A stretch of 64,000 bases of DNA from Planococcus sp. ISL-109 (lineage in GTDB: Bacteria; Bacillota; Bacilli; Bacillales_A; Planococcaceae). Position numbers and translations under genes: made by a program. The notes under the pieces were generated by a model. It was not told where the DNA came from and made no database searches. It saw nothing but the letters and a program-made list of their open reading frames with translations. The DNA lies in assembly GCF_018613655.1 (NCBI RefSeq), contig NZ_JAGGPW010000004.1, forward strand, positions 214,627 through 278,626. The letters run 5' to 3'. Shown here piece by piece: positions 8,489 to 16,418 of the stretch. The first letter of the stretch is position 1; the number at the start of each line of letters is the position of its first letter.

Positions 8489-9553
8489 TTGACAGCCCTT
8501 CACAAACAAGCTTTATTCGTGTTACAGGAGCATCACACACGCGCACAACTGCTCCAGATGCGCAGTACCAGCCAGTTTTATTGTCCGTGTTGTAAAGCCC
8601 CAGTCATCCTCAAAGTCGGCACCTCCAAAATTCCGCATTTTGCACACCTCCAGCAATTTTCGTGTACGCCTGGCAGTGAACCTGAAACTTTGCTTCACTT
8701 GCTCGGAAAATCCCGCTTGTATTCGTTTCTCCAACAGCAAAAGCTTTCAGTCGATTTAGAGCATTACCTCCCGGAAATCAAGCAACGTCCTGACCTGTTG
8801 GTGTTAAACAACGCTTTGGAGTTTCAGTGCAGCGCGCTGACTTCCGAACAAGTAATAAGACGCAGCGAAGGCTACCGTTCCACCCAACTGGAACCTAGTT
8901 GGATTCGTGGAACAGAAACCATTCCACTTGCGGGACCGGGTATTTTTCAAATCCGGCCGTTCGAGCAAGAGATGTTCTTTGGCGCTGCCGACAAGCCATA
9001 TCTGCTATCTTTCCACCCCGAACAATCCCTCTTTATCTATTTCTCCAACTTATTTTACCTTCAAGGAAACCGGTGGGTTGGAAAGGCTTCTGTTCTTAAA
9101 ATGGAGCACCAAGTCTACCCATTTGCCGTCCCCAAGCGACTGAAAAAAGAAGAGTACAGAGTTATGGCGGCGCTGTTTCGGACGGAGAAAAACAAGTTTA
9201 TCCGTTCTCAGCTCTATGCGAGAAATCGGATGCGCAACGCGTTTTGGCGATTGAGCTATGAATTGCAGCTAGATAAACAGACGGTGCCGGAAATTTTCGG
9301 GCTGCCTTTATTAGGAGGGCATTTGATCGCGGAGCATGCCCTGATTTGGCAAATGAAAGCGGCGGTGATGATCAAAGAAGGGAATTCTGTTGAAGCATTG
9401 GTTGAAAAAGGTATGGTCAAGCTTTCGGCACAACATGAGCGGGAGAAAGTTTTTCGCTTGTTATGTCTTTATGAAACTATCTATAAAGAAGGAATTGGGG
9501 CATCGGCTATAGAAGTGGTGGATATTTCCTACCAGGCGCTTGCAAAAACGTGA
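8489..9553 (+). CDS. coiA: Competence protein CoiA
   Basis: 354 aa from a TTG start at 8489 preceded by AAAGGAGAG. CoiA is needed for recombination of incoming DNA during competence. An N-terminal zinc-ribbon-like block (FYCPCCKAPVILKVG, then PHFAHL) is followed by a nuclease-like core with LHLLGKSRLYSFL and RPDLLVLNNALEFQCSAL, matching a PD-(D/E)XK-type D...ExQ pattern. The C-terminal third is less conserved. The open frame extends to 8435, but that part overlaps the mecA terminator. Its place between mecA and pepF is conserved in Bacillaceae and staphylococci. Confidence 0.9.
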   Translation: MTALHKQALFVLQEHHTRAQLLQMRSTSQFYCPCCKAPVILKVGTSKIPHFAHLQQFSCTPGSEPETLLHLLGKSRLYSFLQQQKLSVDLEHYLPEIKQRPDLLVLNNALEFQCSALTSEQVIRRSEGYRSTQLEPSWIRGTETIPLAGPGIFQIRPFEQEMFFGAADKPYLLSFHPEQSLFIYFSNLFYLQGNRWVGKASVLKMEHQVYPFAVPKRLKKEEYRVMAALFRTEKNKFIRSQLYARNRMRNAFWRLSYELQLDKQTVPEIFGLPLLGGHLIAEHALIWQMKAAVMIKEGNSVEALVEKGMVKLSAQHEREKVFRLLCLYETIYKEGIGASAIEVVDISYQALAKT

Positions 9554-9615
9554 GAAAATTGAGAAAATAAGGTGTAATTCGTTTCCCGAAACAAAGGGAT
9601 AAAGGAGGCAGTCGG

Positions 9616-11424
9616 ATGACAGAGAAATTATTGACGAGAGATCAAGTGCCTGCAGAATTGACATGGCGCTTGGAAGATATTTTTGCAACAGATGCACAGT
9701 GGGAAGAAGAGTTTGTTGCCGTTTCAAAACTGGCTGAAAAAGCAGGCCAGTATGAGGGTACGTTAACGAATGGAGCAAACGCTTTGTTTGAAGCACTCAG
9801 CTACAAAGATGCCCTAACTGAACGTTTGCGCAGGCTTTATACATATGCCCATATGCGCTATGACCAAGATACGACAAACTCCACTTATCAGGCGATGGAC
9901 AGCCGCATCAAATCGCTTTTTGCAAAAACTGCAGCAGGCTTATCGTTTTTGACGCCTGAAATTCTATCGCTTGAGGAGTCGGAATTGAATGGCTACGTCG
10001 CCGAGCATGATGGCTTAAAGCTTTATAAGCATGCACTCGAAGAACTCAACACGATGCGCCCTCATGTGCTCAAAGCCGAACAGGAAGCGCTGCTTGCGCA
10101 ATTATCCGAGGTGGTCGGTGCTTCTTCTGAAACATTCGGCATGCTCAACAACGCCGATTTGGAATTTCCTGAAATCGAAAACGAAGATGGCGAAAAAGTG
10201 CAGATTACACATGGCAATTACATCCGTTTTATGGAGAGCAAAGACCGTCGTGTGCGGGAAGCTGCGTTTAAAGCGGTTTATGCCACTTATGGCAAGTTCC
10301 GCAATACTTTTGCGTCGACTTTGTCCGGCAATGTAAAGCGCGATAACGTCCATGCGAAAATCCGCAATTACTCATCGGCACGCGAAGCTGCACTGTCGGA
10401 TGATCACATTCCGGAAGCGGTATACGATCAATTGGTCGAAACTGTCAACAACAATCTGCACTTGTTGCACCGCTACATTGCACTGCGCAAAGAAGTGCTC
10501 GGCGTAGACAAGGTCCATATGTATGATATGTACACACCGCTCGTCCAGGAAGTGAAAATGGAGATCCCGTACGATCAGGCAACCGGCATGATGGTAGACG
10601 GCTTGCATGCGCTAGGGGAAGAATATGTCGGCATCGTTAAATCTGGCATCGATAACCGCTGGGTCGATGTGAAAGAAAACAAAGGCAAACGCAGCGGCGC
10701 TTATTCTTCAGGTGCATACGGAACAAACCCATACATTTTGATGAACTGGCAGGATAATGTAGACAATCTCTTTACCTTGGCACATGAGTTCGGCCATAGT
10801 GTCCACAGTTATTACACGCGCCAAAATCAGCCATACGTCTACGGCGATTATTCGATCTTTGTTGCTGAAGTGGCATCTACGACGAATGAAGCGCTTTTGA
10901 ATGAGCATCTGGTCCAAACGACAGAAGATGAGCAGGAACGCATCTACTTGCTGAACCACTGGCTAGATGGATTCCGCGGAACGGTTTTCCGCCAGACGAT
11001 GTTTGCTGAGTTTGAGCATAAAATCCATCAAATGGACCAGGACGGGGAAGCACTGACGGCTGACCGTTTGACGGAAGTGTACTATGCACTGAACAAGAAG
11101 TATTTCGGGGAAGATACGGCGATAGATGAGGAAGTCGGCTTGGAATGGGCACGGATTCCGCATTTCTACTATAATTACTATGTATTCCAGTACGCGACCG
11201 GCTTCAGTGCAGCGACTGCGCTGAGCAAGAAAATCCTTGAATACGGCGAGCCGGCTGTAGAACGCTATATCAATGAATTCCTGAAAGCGGGAAGCTCCGA
11301 TTATCCGATCGAAGTGCTGAAAAAAGCCGGCGTTGATATGACGTCTTCACAGCCTGTCGAAGAAGCATGCAAAGTGTTCGAACAAAAGCTTGAAGAACTG
11401 GAAGCTTTGCTGTTGAAAAAATAA
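9616..11424 (+). CDS. pepF: Oligoendopeptidase F (M3 metallopeptidase)
   Basis: 602 aa cytoplasmic zinc peptidase that degrades short peptides. The catalytic HEFGH motif is at residues 390-394 with the second-shell glutamate region about 25 residues later (FVAEVASTTNEALL). The N-terminal PepF domain (WRLEDIFATDAQWEEEF) is intact. AAAGGAGGCAG precedes the ATG. It may recycle peptides imported by Opp, and possibly Clp products; that link is an inference from family and location. Confidence 0.95.
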   Translation: MTEKLLTRDQVPAELTWRLEDIFATDAQWEEEFVAVSKLAEKAGQYEGTLTNGANALFEALSYKDALTERLRRLYTYAHMRYDQDTTNSTYQAMDSRIKSLFAKTAAGLSFLTPEILSLEESELNGYVAEHDGLKLYKHALEELNTMRPHVLKAEQEALLAQLSEVVGASSETFGMLNNADLEFPEIENEDGEKVQITHGNYIRFMESKDRRVREAAFKAVYATYGKFRNTFASTLSGNVKRDNVHAKIRNYSSAREAALSDDHIPEAVYDQLVETVNNNLHLLHRYIALRKEVLGVDKVHMYDMYTPLVQEVKMEIPYDQATGMMVDGLHALGEEYVGIVKSGIDNRWVDVKENKGKRSGAYSSGAYGTNPYILMNWQDNVDNLFTLAHEFGHSVHSYYTRQNQPYVYGDYSIFVAEVASTTNEALLNEHLVQTTEDEQERIYLLNHWLDGFRGTVFRQTMFAEFEHKIHQMDQDGEALTADRLTEVYYALNKKYFGEDTAIDEEVGLEWARIPHFYYNYYVFQYATGFSAATALSKKILEYGEPAVERYINEFLKAGSSDYPIEVLKKAGVDMTSSQPVEEACKVFEQKLEELEALLLKK

Positions 11425-11448
11425 TTTAACCTTTGAACTTTACTTGAG

Positions 11449-11482
11449 CCTTCTGTGGATCCGTTCCACAGAAGGTTGTTTA
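11449..11482 (+). terminator. pepF terminator
   Basis: CCTTCTGTGGA (11449-11459) pairs with TCCACAGAAGG (11465-11475) over a 5-nt loop, followed by a weak T-rich tail. Confidence 0.75.
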
Positions 11483-11632
11483 TATTATTGCGAAATGCTC
11501 GAAAAAGAGTGAGGGATTCCAATAATGCTTATTATTGCAGTGATTATAGTTATTCTTAAATAACTTTATTTCTTAAGAGATTAATGTAAGCGTTTGATAT
11601 TATGACAGATTTGTGAAAAAGTATGTGATTTA

Positions 11633-11661
11633 TTGCATTAACTATTATGCCGTGATATTAT
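11633..11661 (+). promoter_or_regulatory. Promoter of the RoxS/RsaE small RNA
   Basis: TTGCAT (11633-11638), 17 bp, TATTAT (11656-11661), with the extended -10 element TG at 11653-11654. Transcription would start near 11668-11670, where the RsaE-like sequence begins. Confidence 0.75.
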
Positions 11662-11665
11662 TAGG

Positions 11666-11682
11666 TTGTGAAATAAATCACA
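11666..11682. promoter_or_regulatory. Rex-type (or Fnr-type) operator on the roxS promoter
   Basis: TTGTGAAATAAATCACA straddles the predicted start of roxS. It fits the Rex redox-repressor box and also matches TGTGA-N6-TCACA, the Fnr/ArcR-type site. B. subtilis roxS is known to be repressed by Rex and activated by ResD, so Rex is preferred. The right half also pairs as a 14-bp inverted repeat with 11621-11634, which overlaps the -35. Confidence 0.65.
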
Positions 11683-11784
11683 TACAAACATACACCCCTT
11701 TGTTTGAGCGTGAACATTTCTCCCATCCCCTTTGTGTAAGATATAGAAAGGCGCCTTCCGGACGTGGAAGGCGCCTTTCGCTTG
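11669..11784 (+). ncRNA. roxS: Small regulatory RNA RoxS/RsaE
   Basis: Trans-acting RNA that represses central metabolism and respiration genes by pairing C-rich loops with ribosome sites. The predicted transcript begins GAAATAAATCACATAC and carries the hallmark C-rich segments: ACCCCTTTG at 11694-11702 and TCTCCCATCCCC at 11719-11730. It ends in a GC-rich hairpin (11748-11778) with a short T-run. It sits between pepF and spxH (yjbH), matching the location I recall for RsaE in S. aureus and RoxS next to yjbH in B. subtilis. The 3' end is less certain because the T-run is short. Confidence 0.82.
11748..11780 (+). terminator. 3' hairpin of RoxS
   Basis: AAAGGCGCCTTCC pairs with GGAAGGCGCCTTT around a 5-nt loop, with only TTT behind it. 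Read-through would be stopped by the next hairpin at 11797. Confidence 0.65.
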
Positions 11785-11796
11785 CAAAAAAAGCAG

Positions 11797-11837
11797 TAAA
11801 ACAGCCTTGCCCCTTAGAGGGGGCAAGGCTGTTTTAC
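11797..11837 (-). terminator. Bidirectional terminator at the end of spxH
   Basis: AAACAGCCTTGCCC pairs with GGGCAAGGCTGTTT around a 7-nt loop, with A/T runs on both sides. It ends spxH on the minus strand and can stop roxS read-through on the plus strand. Its right arm lies inside the last codons of spxH. Confidence 0.8.
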
Positions 11838-12626
11838 TTTCCACAAAGTTTCATCCTGCAGTGTGAAGCGTTCTATTTTTTGCAGCAGCACTTGCTTTTT
11901 CAGTTCGTGCTCTGCTGTTTGCTCCGTAATATTGTAGATGCTTGCAACTTCATGGGTTGCCATCGTTTGATATTTTGTGAACAGATCATCGAGAGAAGGC
12001 GGGGACTGCCGGTAGAGCCGGTCTTTTCCCAACATTTCCTGTAAGATGGTCAAATAGACGTCATATGAATAAAGGCCTGAAACTTTGACGCCTTCGTCCT
12101 CGATGCATTCATTGAAAAAGACGATGCTTGGCACTTCGGTAATTTCCATTTCGCGCGTAATGCGGAGATCGCATTGAAACGCTTTGGCACTGTGAACTGA
12201 ATGGAAGTCGTCCTTAAACTCTTCATGATCCAATTCTGCTTCTTGTGCAATTTCAAGCAGTACATCGTAAGAAGTGACATTTCTTGATTGAAGAAATAAA
12301 TGTTCCTGTAATTTGTAGAGGAAACGGTTGCCGGCGCGCTTGCCTTGAAGTTCAGCTGCTTTAATGGCGACTGAAGGCAATGCCGGATGATCAAGGTTAT
12401 CTCCGCTCATTTCGGAGCTTTTCACAGTCGTGTTCAATGCTGATAACTGAGTGCTCAAGACGACCCGCATGGAAAAATAATGGCCGTACTCGATTTGCAA
12501 TTTTCGAATGATGGATTGAAGATCCCAACATGTAGGGTTCATCGGGTCCATGAACACATAAAGCTCCATCGGTTTACAGGGGGCTTTGTGTTCGAGGATT
12601 TGCTCTGCCAAATCCAGGTTGCTCAC
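11814..12626 (-). CDS. spxH: ClpXP adaptor SpxH (YjbH) for Spx degradation
   Basis: 270 aa DsbA-like protein that delivers Spx to ClpXP. The thioredoxin-fold start (MELYVFMDPMNPTCW) and the block AAELQGKRAGNRFLYKLQEHLF match YjbH. In B. subtilis the corresponding motif is DPLCPECW; here the first cysteine is asparagine, so one cysteine remains. GTG start at 12626, preceded by GAGGAGGAG; the start overlaps the globin stop (GTGA), so the two are coupled. The stop codon falls within the terminator hairpin, so the last residues (KQPCPL) are encoded by a stem arm. Confidence 0.93.
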   Translation of the reverse strand: MSNLDLAEQILEHKAPCKPMELYVFMDPMNPTCWDLQSIIRKLQIEYGHYFSMRVVLSTQLSALNTTVKSSEMSGDNLDHPALPSVAIKAAELQGKRAGNRFLYKLQEHLFLQSRNVTSYDVLLEIAQEAELDHEEFKDDFHSVHSAKAFQCDLRITREMEITEVPSIVFFNECIEDEGVKVSGLYSYDVYLTILQEMLGKDRLYRQSPPSLDDLFTKYQTMATHEVASIYNITEQTAEHELKKQVLLQKIERFTLQDETLWKVKQPCPL

Positions 12627-13024
12627 TCCAACTCCTCCTCGCTGTCGTAATCATTCACCATGTGGTGTGCGGTTAAGACAAGGCGATTGAAAAAGGTCTC
12701 ACGGAATTGCCCGCTGAGATTGACTTCATCCATCGCTTCACTCATGCATTCGAGCCAGGCTTGTGCCCGGTCAGGTGTTATCGAAAATGGATGATGCCTC
12801 GCTTTTAACCGCGGATGTCCATGTTCTGTTGAATAAATGTTCGGGCCACCCAAGTATTGTGTCAGAAATTGCTTTTGCTTTCGAGCCGTTTCGGTAAGGT
12901 CATTTGGAAAAATGGGCGCAAGTTTTGGATGTGCTGAGACACGTTTGTAAAAGGCGTCCACTAGCTTTGATAATGTTTCCGCACCAATTTCATCATACGG
13001 AATTAGCGGTTTTCCAGTCATCAT
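12623..13024 (-). CDS. yjbI: Truncated hemoglobin (YjbI-like, group II)
   Basis: 133 aa from the ATG at 13024, five bases from GGGG; a second ATG follows at 13021. Group II truncated globins bind heme and oxygen or handle NO and peroxide. Visible features are YDEIGAETLSKLVDAFYKRV, the proximal region YLGGPNIYSTEHGHPRLKARH and a C-terminal helix. It is the first gene of a globin-spxH pair, the same pair seen in Bacillus and Staphylococcus. The open frame extends 13 codons further upstream, but without a ribosome site. Confidence 0.92.
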   Translation of the reverse strand: MMTGKPLIPYDEIGAETLSKLVDAFYKRVSAHPKLAPIFPNDLTETARKQKQFLTQYLGGPNIYSTEHGHPRLKARHHPFSITPDRAQAWLECMSEAMDEVNLSGQFRETFFNRLVLTAHHMVNDYDSEEELE

Positions 13025-13115
13025 CTTGTCCCCTTTGTGATTGCTGTAAATCCATTCTATCAACGCATGGAAAATATCTCAAACAAATCGCATGCCAGGG
13101 ATTGGGATTTAACTT

Positions 13116-13685
13116 TTAACACTGCTGTGCCGCTTGCATAAAGCGGGCGATTTTTTTGTCGGCAGGGCGTACAGGGATCGATTTTTCTTCCAAAAAGTTA
13201 AGGAATATCGACTTGCCGGAAGTTTCATCTGTCACTTCGTATTCCATTTCATAATCTTCGATGCCGCAGTATTCCGAATGGTCAAGGACGAGAAGCCCTC
13301 CTGCATAATCTATTTCGGCTCGATGTGTTGTCAGCGAGCCGATCAGTTTTAATTCAGCTGGGGAAACGTTCATCCGTTCAAGCTCTGTTCGGACTTCCGG
13401 TGCGTCGAAACGATTCCCTTTTAGAATGTCCTCAGCTTGTCCGGAAGTCAAATTATCGGTCGTTTCATAATTGCCGGCAGGAGCCGGGGTTTTGAGTGTG
13501 CATTCGAAACGGCCCCCTGTTTGGCGGATGCGCAATGCGGCTTTTTGGCTGCGGAGCTGGAAATCAGCTGAATCGAAGTAATGGTTGGTTTGGCTGATGG
13601 GCGTTTTTTTAGTTTCTGCCAGCAGCTTCGTGTATTCTTCTTTTGTCAGCATATTTTTAAATTCGATTTCAAGTTCTTTTGACAT
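13116..13685 (-). CDS. yjbK: CYTH domain protein (YjbK-like triphosphate tunnel metalloenzyme)
   Basis: 189 aa. CYTH/TTM proteins form a beta-tunnel that binds triphosphates such as inorganic triphosphate. The diagnostic ExExK motif is at the N-terminus (ELEIEFK), followed by HYFDSADFQLRSQKAALRIR and later strand pairs rich in Glu, Lys and Arg. GAGGTG precedes the ATG at 13685. In B. subtilis yjbK lies in the same neighbourhood as yjbI and the relQ gene yjbM. The in vivo substrate is not known to me. Confidence 0.87.
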   Translation of the reverse strand: MSKELEIEFKNMLTKEEYTKLLAETKKTPISQTNHYFDSADFQLRSQKAALRIRQTGGRFECTLKTPAPAGNYETTDNLTSGQAEDILKGNRFDAPEVRTELERMNVSPAELKLIGSLTTHRAEIDYAGGLLVLDHSEYCGIEDYEMEYEVTDETSGKSIFLNFLEEKSIPVRPADKKIARFMQAAQQC

Positions 13686-13697
13686 ATCTTCACCTCA

Positions 13698-13831
13698 TTT
13701 ATCCCGCTTTAACGGTCCATAAGACTCGCACTTCTTTAAAGTGGGAGATCAACGGGCCGTAAAAGTCCGATTGGTTCAACTAACAATCAGTGGAGGATGA
13801 AGAACCTCCACTGATTGAAGTTTCTCTTTAA
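13698..13831. repeat. Dispersed palindromic repeat, copy B (full)
   Basis: Begins TTTATCCCGCTTTAACGGTCC, contains CACTTCTTTAAAGTGGGAGAT (shared with copy A), then AAAGTCCGATTGGTTCAACTAA, then a long hairpin AATCAGTGGAGG/CCTCCACTGATT, and ends GAAGTTTCTCTTTA. Copy C has the same ends but lacks the inner 50 bp between GGTCC and AGTCC. Located upstream of relQ. Confidence 0.7.
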
Positions 13832-13885
13832 GATTAATTTCATTATCGGTTAGTTTGATGCAATCTGCAACGCAGGGACTTGCTG

Positions 13886-13894
13886 TGGTAAAAT
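13886..13894 (+). promoter_or_regulatory. Extended -10 promoter candidate for relQ-nadK-rluD
   Basis: TG at 13886-13887 followed by TAAAAT at 13889-13894, about 80 bp before relQ. The -35 region (TGCAAC, 17 bp upstream) is poor. Confidence 0.4.
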
Positions 13895-13972
13895 AACGGT
13901 ATGAGAATAGAGGCCCTGTAGTGGGCATGATCGCTTGATAGAGAAGGAAGCGGGTAGTAGGGGGGATCAGAC

Positions 13973-14650
13973 ATGGGGCAATGGAATCGATTTTTGGCAC
14001 CGTATAAACAAGCTGTCGATGAAATGAAAGTGAAATTTAAAGGGATGCGCAAGCAATTTGAAACGAATAATACCAATTCGCCGATTGAATTTGTCACCGG
14101 CCGAGTCAAACCGCTGGCAAGCATATATGATAAAACCTTGGAAAAAGGCTTGCTGTTTGAACCATCGGAAGAATTGGCCCGCAACTTGCAGGACATTGCC
14201 GGTTTGCGAATGATGTGCCAGTTTGTCGGAGATATCGAAACTGTTGTGGAGCTTTTGCGCCAGCGCAATGATTTGCGGATTGTGGAAGAGAAAGATTATA
14301 TTTCGAATGAAAAACAAAGCGGCTACCGGTCGTATCATGTCATTGTCGAATATCCGGTACAGACGATCAACGGTGAACAGCTGATTCTCGCCGAAATTCA
14401 AATCCGCACTTTGGCAATGAATTTCTGGGCGTCGATTGAGCATTCATTGAATTATAAATACAAAGGCGTGTTTCCAGAAGAGATTAAACTCCGACTGCAG
14501 CGCGCGGCCGAAGCGGCATTCCAATTGGATGAGGAAATGTCGCAGATCCGGGATGAAATCCAGGAGGCGCAAGCATATTTTTCTGAGTTTAAAGAATCAC
14601 CCGGGACGAGGTTCCCAACGGACATGGAAGGAGGGCGAAAAGAGACATGA
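13973..14650 (+). CDS. relQ: Small alarmone synthetase RelQ (YjbM)
   Basis: 225 aa synthetase-only RelA/SpoT homologue that makes (p)ppGpp from GTP/GDP and ATP. The synthetase core is visible: [31 protein letters not shown] and [21 protein letters not shown]. There is no hydrolase domain. The coiled C-terminal helix ([20 protein letters not shown]) is the tetramerisation region of the family. GGGGGATC precedes the ATG. It overlaps nadK by four bases (ATGA), and the relQ-nadK-rluD order equals yjbM-yjbN-yjbO. Confidence 0.94.
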   Translation: MGQWNRFLAPYKQAVDEMKVKFKGMRKQFETNNTNSPIEFVTGRVKPLASIYDKTLEKGLLFEPSEELARNLQDIAGLRMMCQFVGDIETVVELLRQRNDLRIVEEKDYISNEKQSGYRSYHVIVEYPVQTINGEQLILAEIQIRTLAMNFWASIEHSLNYKYKGVFPEEIKLRLQRAAEAAFQLDEEMSQIRDEIQEAQAYFSEFKESPGTRFPTDMEGGRKET

Positions 14651-15456
14651 AATTCTACATCATTTCCAGAAGCGATGACTTATCCGATCGATTGATGAAT
14701 GAAGCCCGCACTTATTTAGAAGATTTCGGAATGGAATGGAACGAAGAAGAGCCCCAAATTGTCTTATCCATCGGCGGCGACGGCACATTGCTCCACGGAT
14801 TCCATAAATACAGCGACCGCTTGGATTCAGTCGCTTTTGTCGGGATCCATACGGGGCATTTGGGCTTTTACGCAGACTGGAAACCGGTCGAAATTGAAAA
14901 ACTTGTGCTGGCTATCGCCAAAAAACAGTTTGAAGTCACTGAGTATCCACTTCTAGAGGTGACAGTGATTTACCGCAACGACCAAGAGCCTTCCGTATAT
15001 TTGGCATTGAATGAATCTACTGTCAAATCCCCTGACGTGACGCTCGTCATGGATGTGTTCTTGAACGATAGCCATTTTGAGCGGTTCCGTGGAGACGGTT
15101 TGTGTATGTCCACGCCTTCCGGCAGTACGGCTTATAACAAGGCACTAGGCGGCGCAATTATCCATCCGTCCCTGGAGGCGATGCAATTGACGGAAATGGC
15201 GTCGATCAATAACCGGGTATTCCGGACTGTCGGATCGCCGCTCGTCTTGCCAGGGCATCACATCTGCACATTGCTGCCGGTGAAGGCGCCGGATTTCATG
15301 GTGACCGTCGACCATTTCCAATTGCTGCATAAAGATGTGGAATCCATTGAGTACCGTGTTGCAAAAGAAAAAGTCCGTTTCGCCAGATTTCGGACATTCC
15401 CGTTTTGGCGCCGTGTCCATGATTCGTTCATTGACAGCGAGCTATCGGAGGATTGA
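14647..15456 (+). CDS. nadK: NAD kinase
   Basis: 269 aa, phosphorylates NAD to NADP. The GGDGT motif is at residues 43-47 ([15 protein letters not shown]) and the NAD-binding LALNEST and [15 protein letters not shown] blocks follow. Its start overlaps the relQ stop (ATGA) and a GGAGGGCGA site lies just inside relQ, so the two are coupled. Length is typical for Bacillota NAD kinases. Confidence 0.95.
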   Translation: MKFYIISRSDDLSDRLMNEARTYLEDFGMEWNEEEPQIVLSIGGDGTLLHGFHKYSDRLDSVAFVGIHTGHLGFYADWKPVEIEKLVLAIAKKQFEVTEYPLLEVTVIYRNDQEPSVYLALNESTVKSPDVTLVMDVFLNDSHFERFRGDGLCMSTPSGSTAYNKALGGAIIHPSLEAMQLTEMASINNRVFRTVGSPLVLPGHHICTLLPVKAPDFMVTVDHFQLLHKDVESIEYRVAKEKVRFARFRTFPFWRRVHDSFIDSELSED

Positions 15457-15460
15457 CGAA

Positions 15461-16336
15461 ATGAAAGCTTTTCAAGTCGAATTTACAGCAACAGAGCGCG
15501 GGCTTTTGCGGAACGCACTCCAAAATTATGGCATTTCGAAAAGAACTTTGGCTTCTGTGAAATATAGCGGAGGCCATTTGCTGGTCAATGGTTCGGAAGT
15601 GACGGTCAGGCATCCGCTTGAAATCGGGGATGCCGTGACCGTTGTTTTTCCGAAAGAAGCGAACGGCAAAGGGTTGGCGGCTGAGAACGGCCCGCTAGTC
15701 ATCGTCTATGAAGACGCGGCACTGTTGATTGTCGAAAAGCCGCCCGGCCAAAATACGATTCCATCACGTAATCAACCGCTCGGCAGCCTAGCGAATATTG
15801 TTGCGGGGCATTTTGAACAGCACGGCGTTCCGTCAACACTTCATATTGCTACGCGGCTGGATAAAGATACTTCAGGCCTAGTGTGCATCGCCAAAAATCG
15901 CCATATCCATCATTTGCTGTCAGTGCAGCAACAGGAAAAGCGGATGAATCGGCGCTATGAAGCTTTTGTCCACGGTGAAGTAACCGATGAAAAGGCTATC
16001 ATAACAGCCCCCATCGGACGCAAAGAAGCAAGCATTATCGAACGGGAAGTAAGAGCGGACGGGAAATTTGCCGAAACCGAAATGGACCTTATTCAGACGA
16101 TGAAAGGCGCTAGCCACATCCGGCTGAAGCTTAATACAGGGAGGACCCATCAAATCCGCGTCCATCTGGCCCACATCGGCCACCCTCTGCTTGGGGATGA
16201 TTTATACGGCGGAGGCCTCGGCATTATTGCGAGGCAAGCGCTGCACTGCACCGAGTTGCAGTTGGATCATCCGTTGTCAGGCGAGCGGATGGAGTTTACA
16301 TCCGCTCTGGCTGATGATATGCATGCATTGATTTAA
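15461..16336 (+). CDS. yjbO: RluA/RluD-family 23S rRNA pseudouridine synthase
   Basis: 291 aa. An N-terminal S4-like RNA-binding segment (residues 22-65) precedes the catalytic domain, in which ATRLDKDTSGLV contains the catalytic aspartate (about residue 134). NTGRTHQIRVHLAHIGHPLLGDDLYGG is split here as GRTHQIRVHLAHIGHPLLGD, the standard third motif. The ATG at 15461 follows TCGGAGGATTGACGAA; the longer open frame upstream lies within nadK and is rejected. The exact uridine target cannot be read from the sequence. Confidence 0.92.
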   Translation: MKAFQVEFTATERGLLRNALQNYGISKRTLASVKYSGGHLLVNGSEVTVRHPLEIGDAVTVVFPKEANGKGLAAENGPLVIVYEDAALLIVEKPPGQNTIPSRNQPLGSLANIVAGHFEQHGVPSTLHIATRLDKDTSGLVCIAKNRHIHHLLSVQQQEKRMNRRYEAFVHGEVTDEKAIITAPIGRKEASIIEREVRADGKFAETEMDLIQTMKGASHIRLKLNTGRTHQIRVHLAHIGHPLLGDDLYGGGLGIIARQALHCTELQLDHPLSGERMEFTSALADDMHALI

Positions 16337-16418
16337 TTTATCTCGCTTTAACGGTCCGATTGGATCAACTAATAATCAGTGGGGATAGGCAACCCCACTG
16401 ATTAAAGTTTCTCTTTAT
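16337..16418. repeat. Dispersed palindromic repeat, copy C (short)
   Basis: Begins TTTATCTCGCTTTAACGGTCC, continues directly with GATTGGATCAACTAATAATC, forms the hairpin AATCAGTGGGG/CCCCACTGATT and ends AAAGTTTCTCTTTATT. It fills the gap between the convergent rluD-family gene and prpE and may act as their shared terminator. Confidence 0.7.

Noticed and set aside
11613-12044. 143-codon plus-strand open frame between pepF and spxH
   Set aside because: No ribosome site; it runs through roxS, two terminator hairpins and the antisense of spxH, and its protein has no sensible composition.
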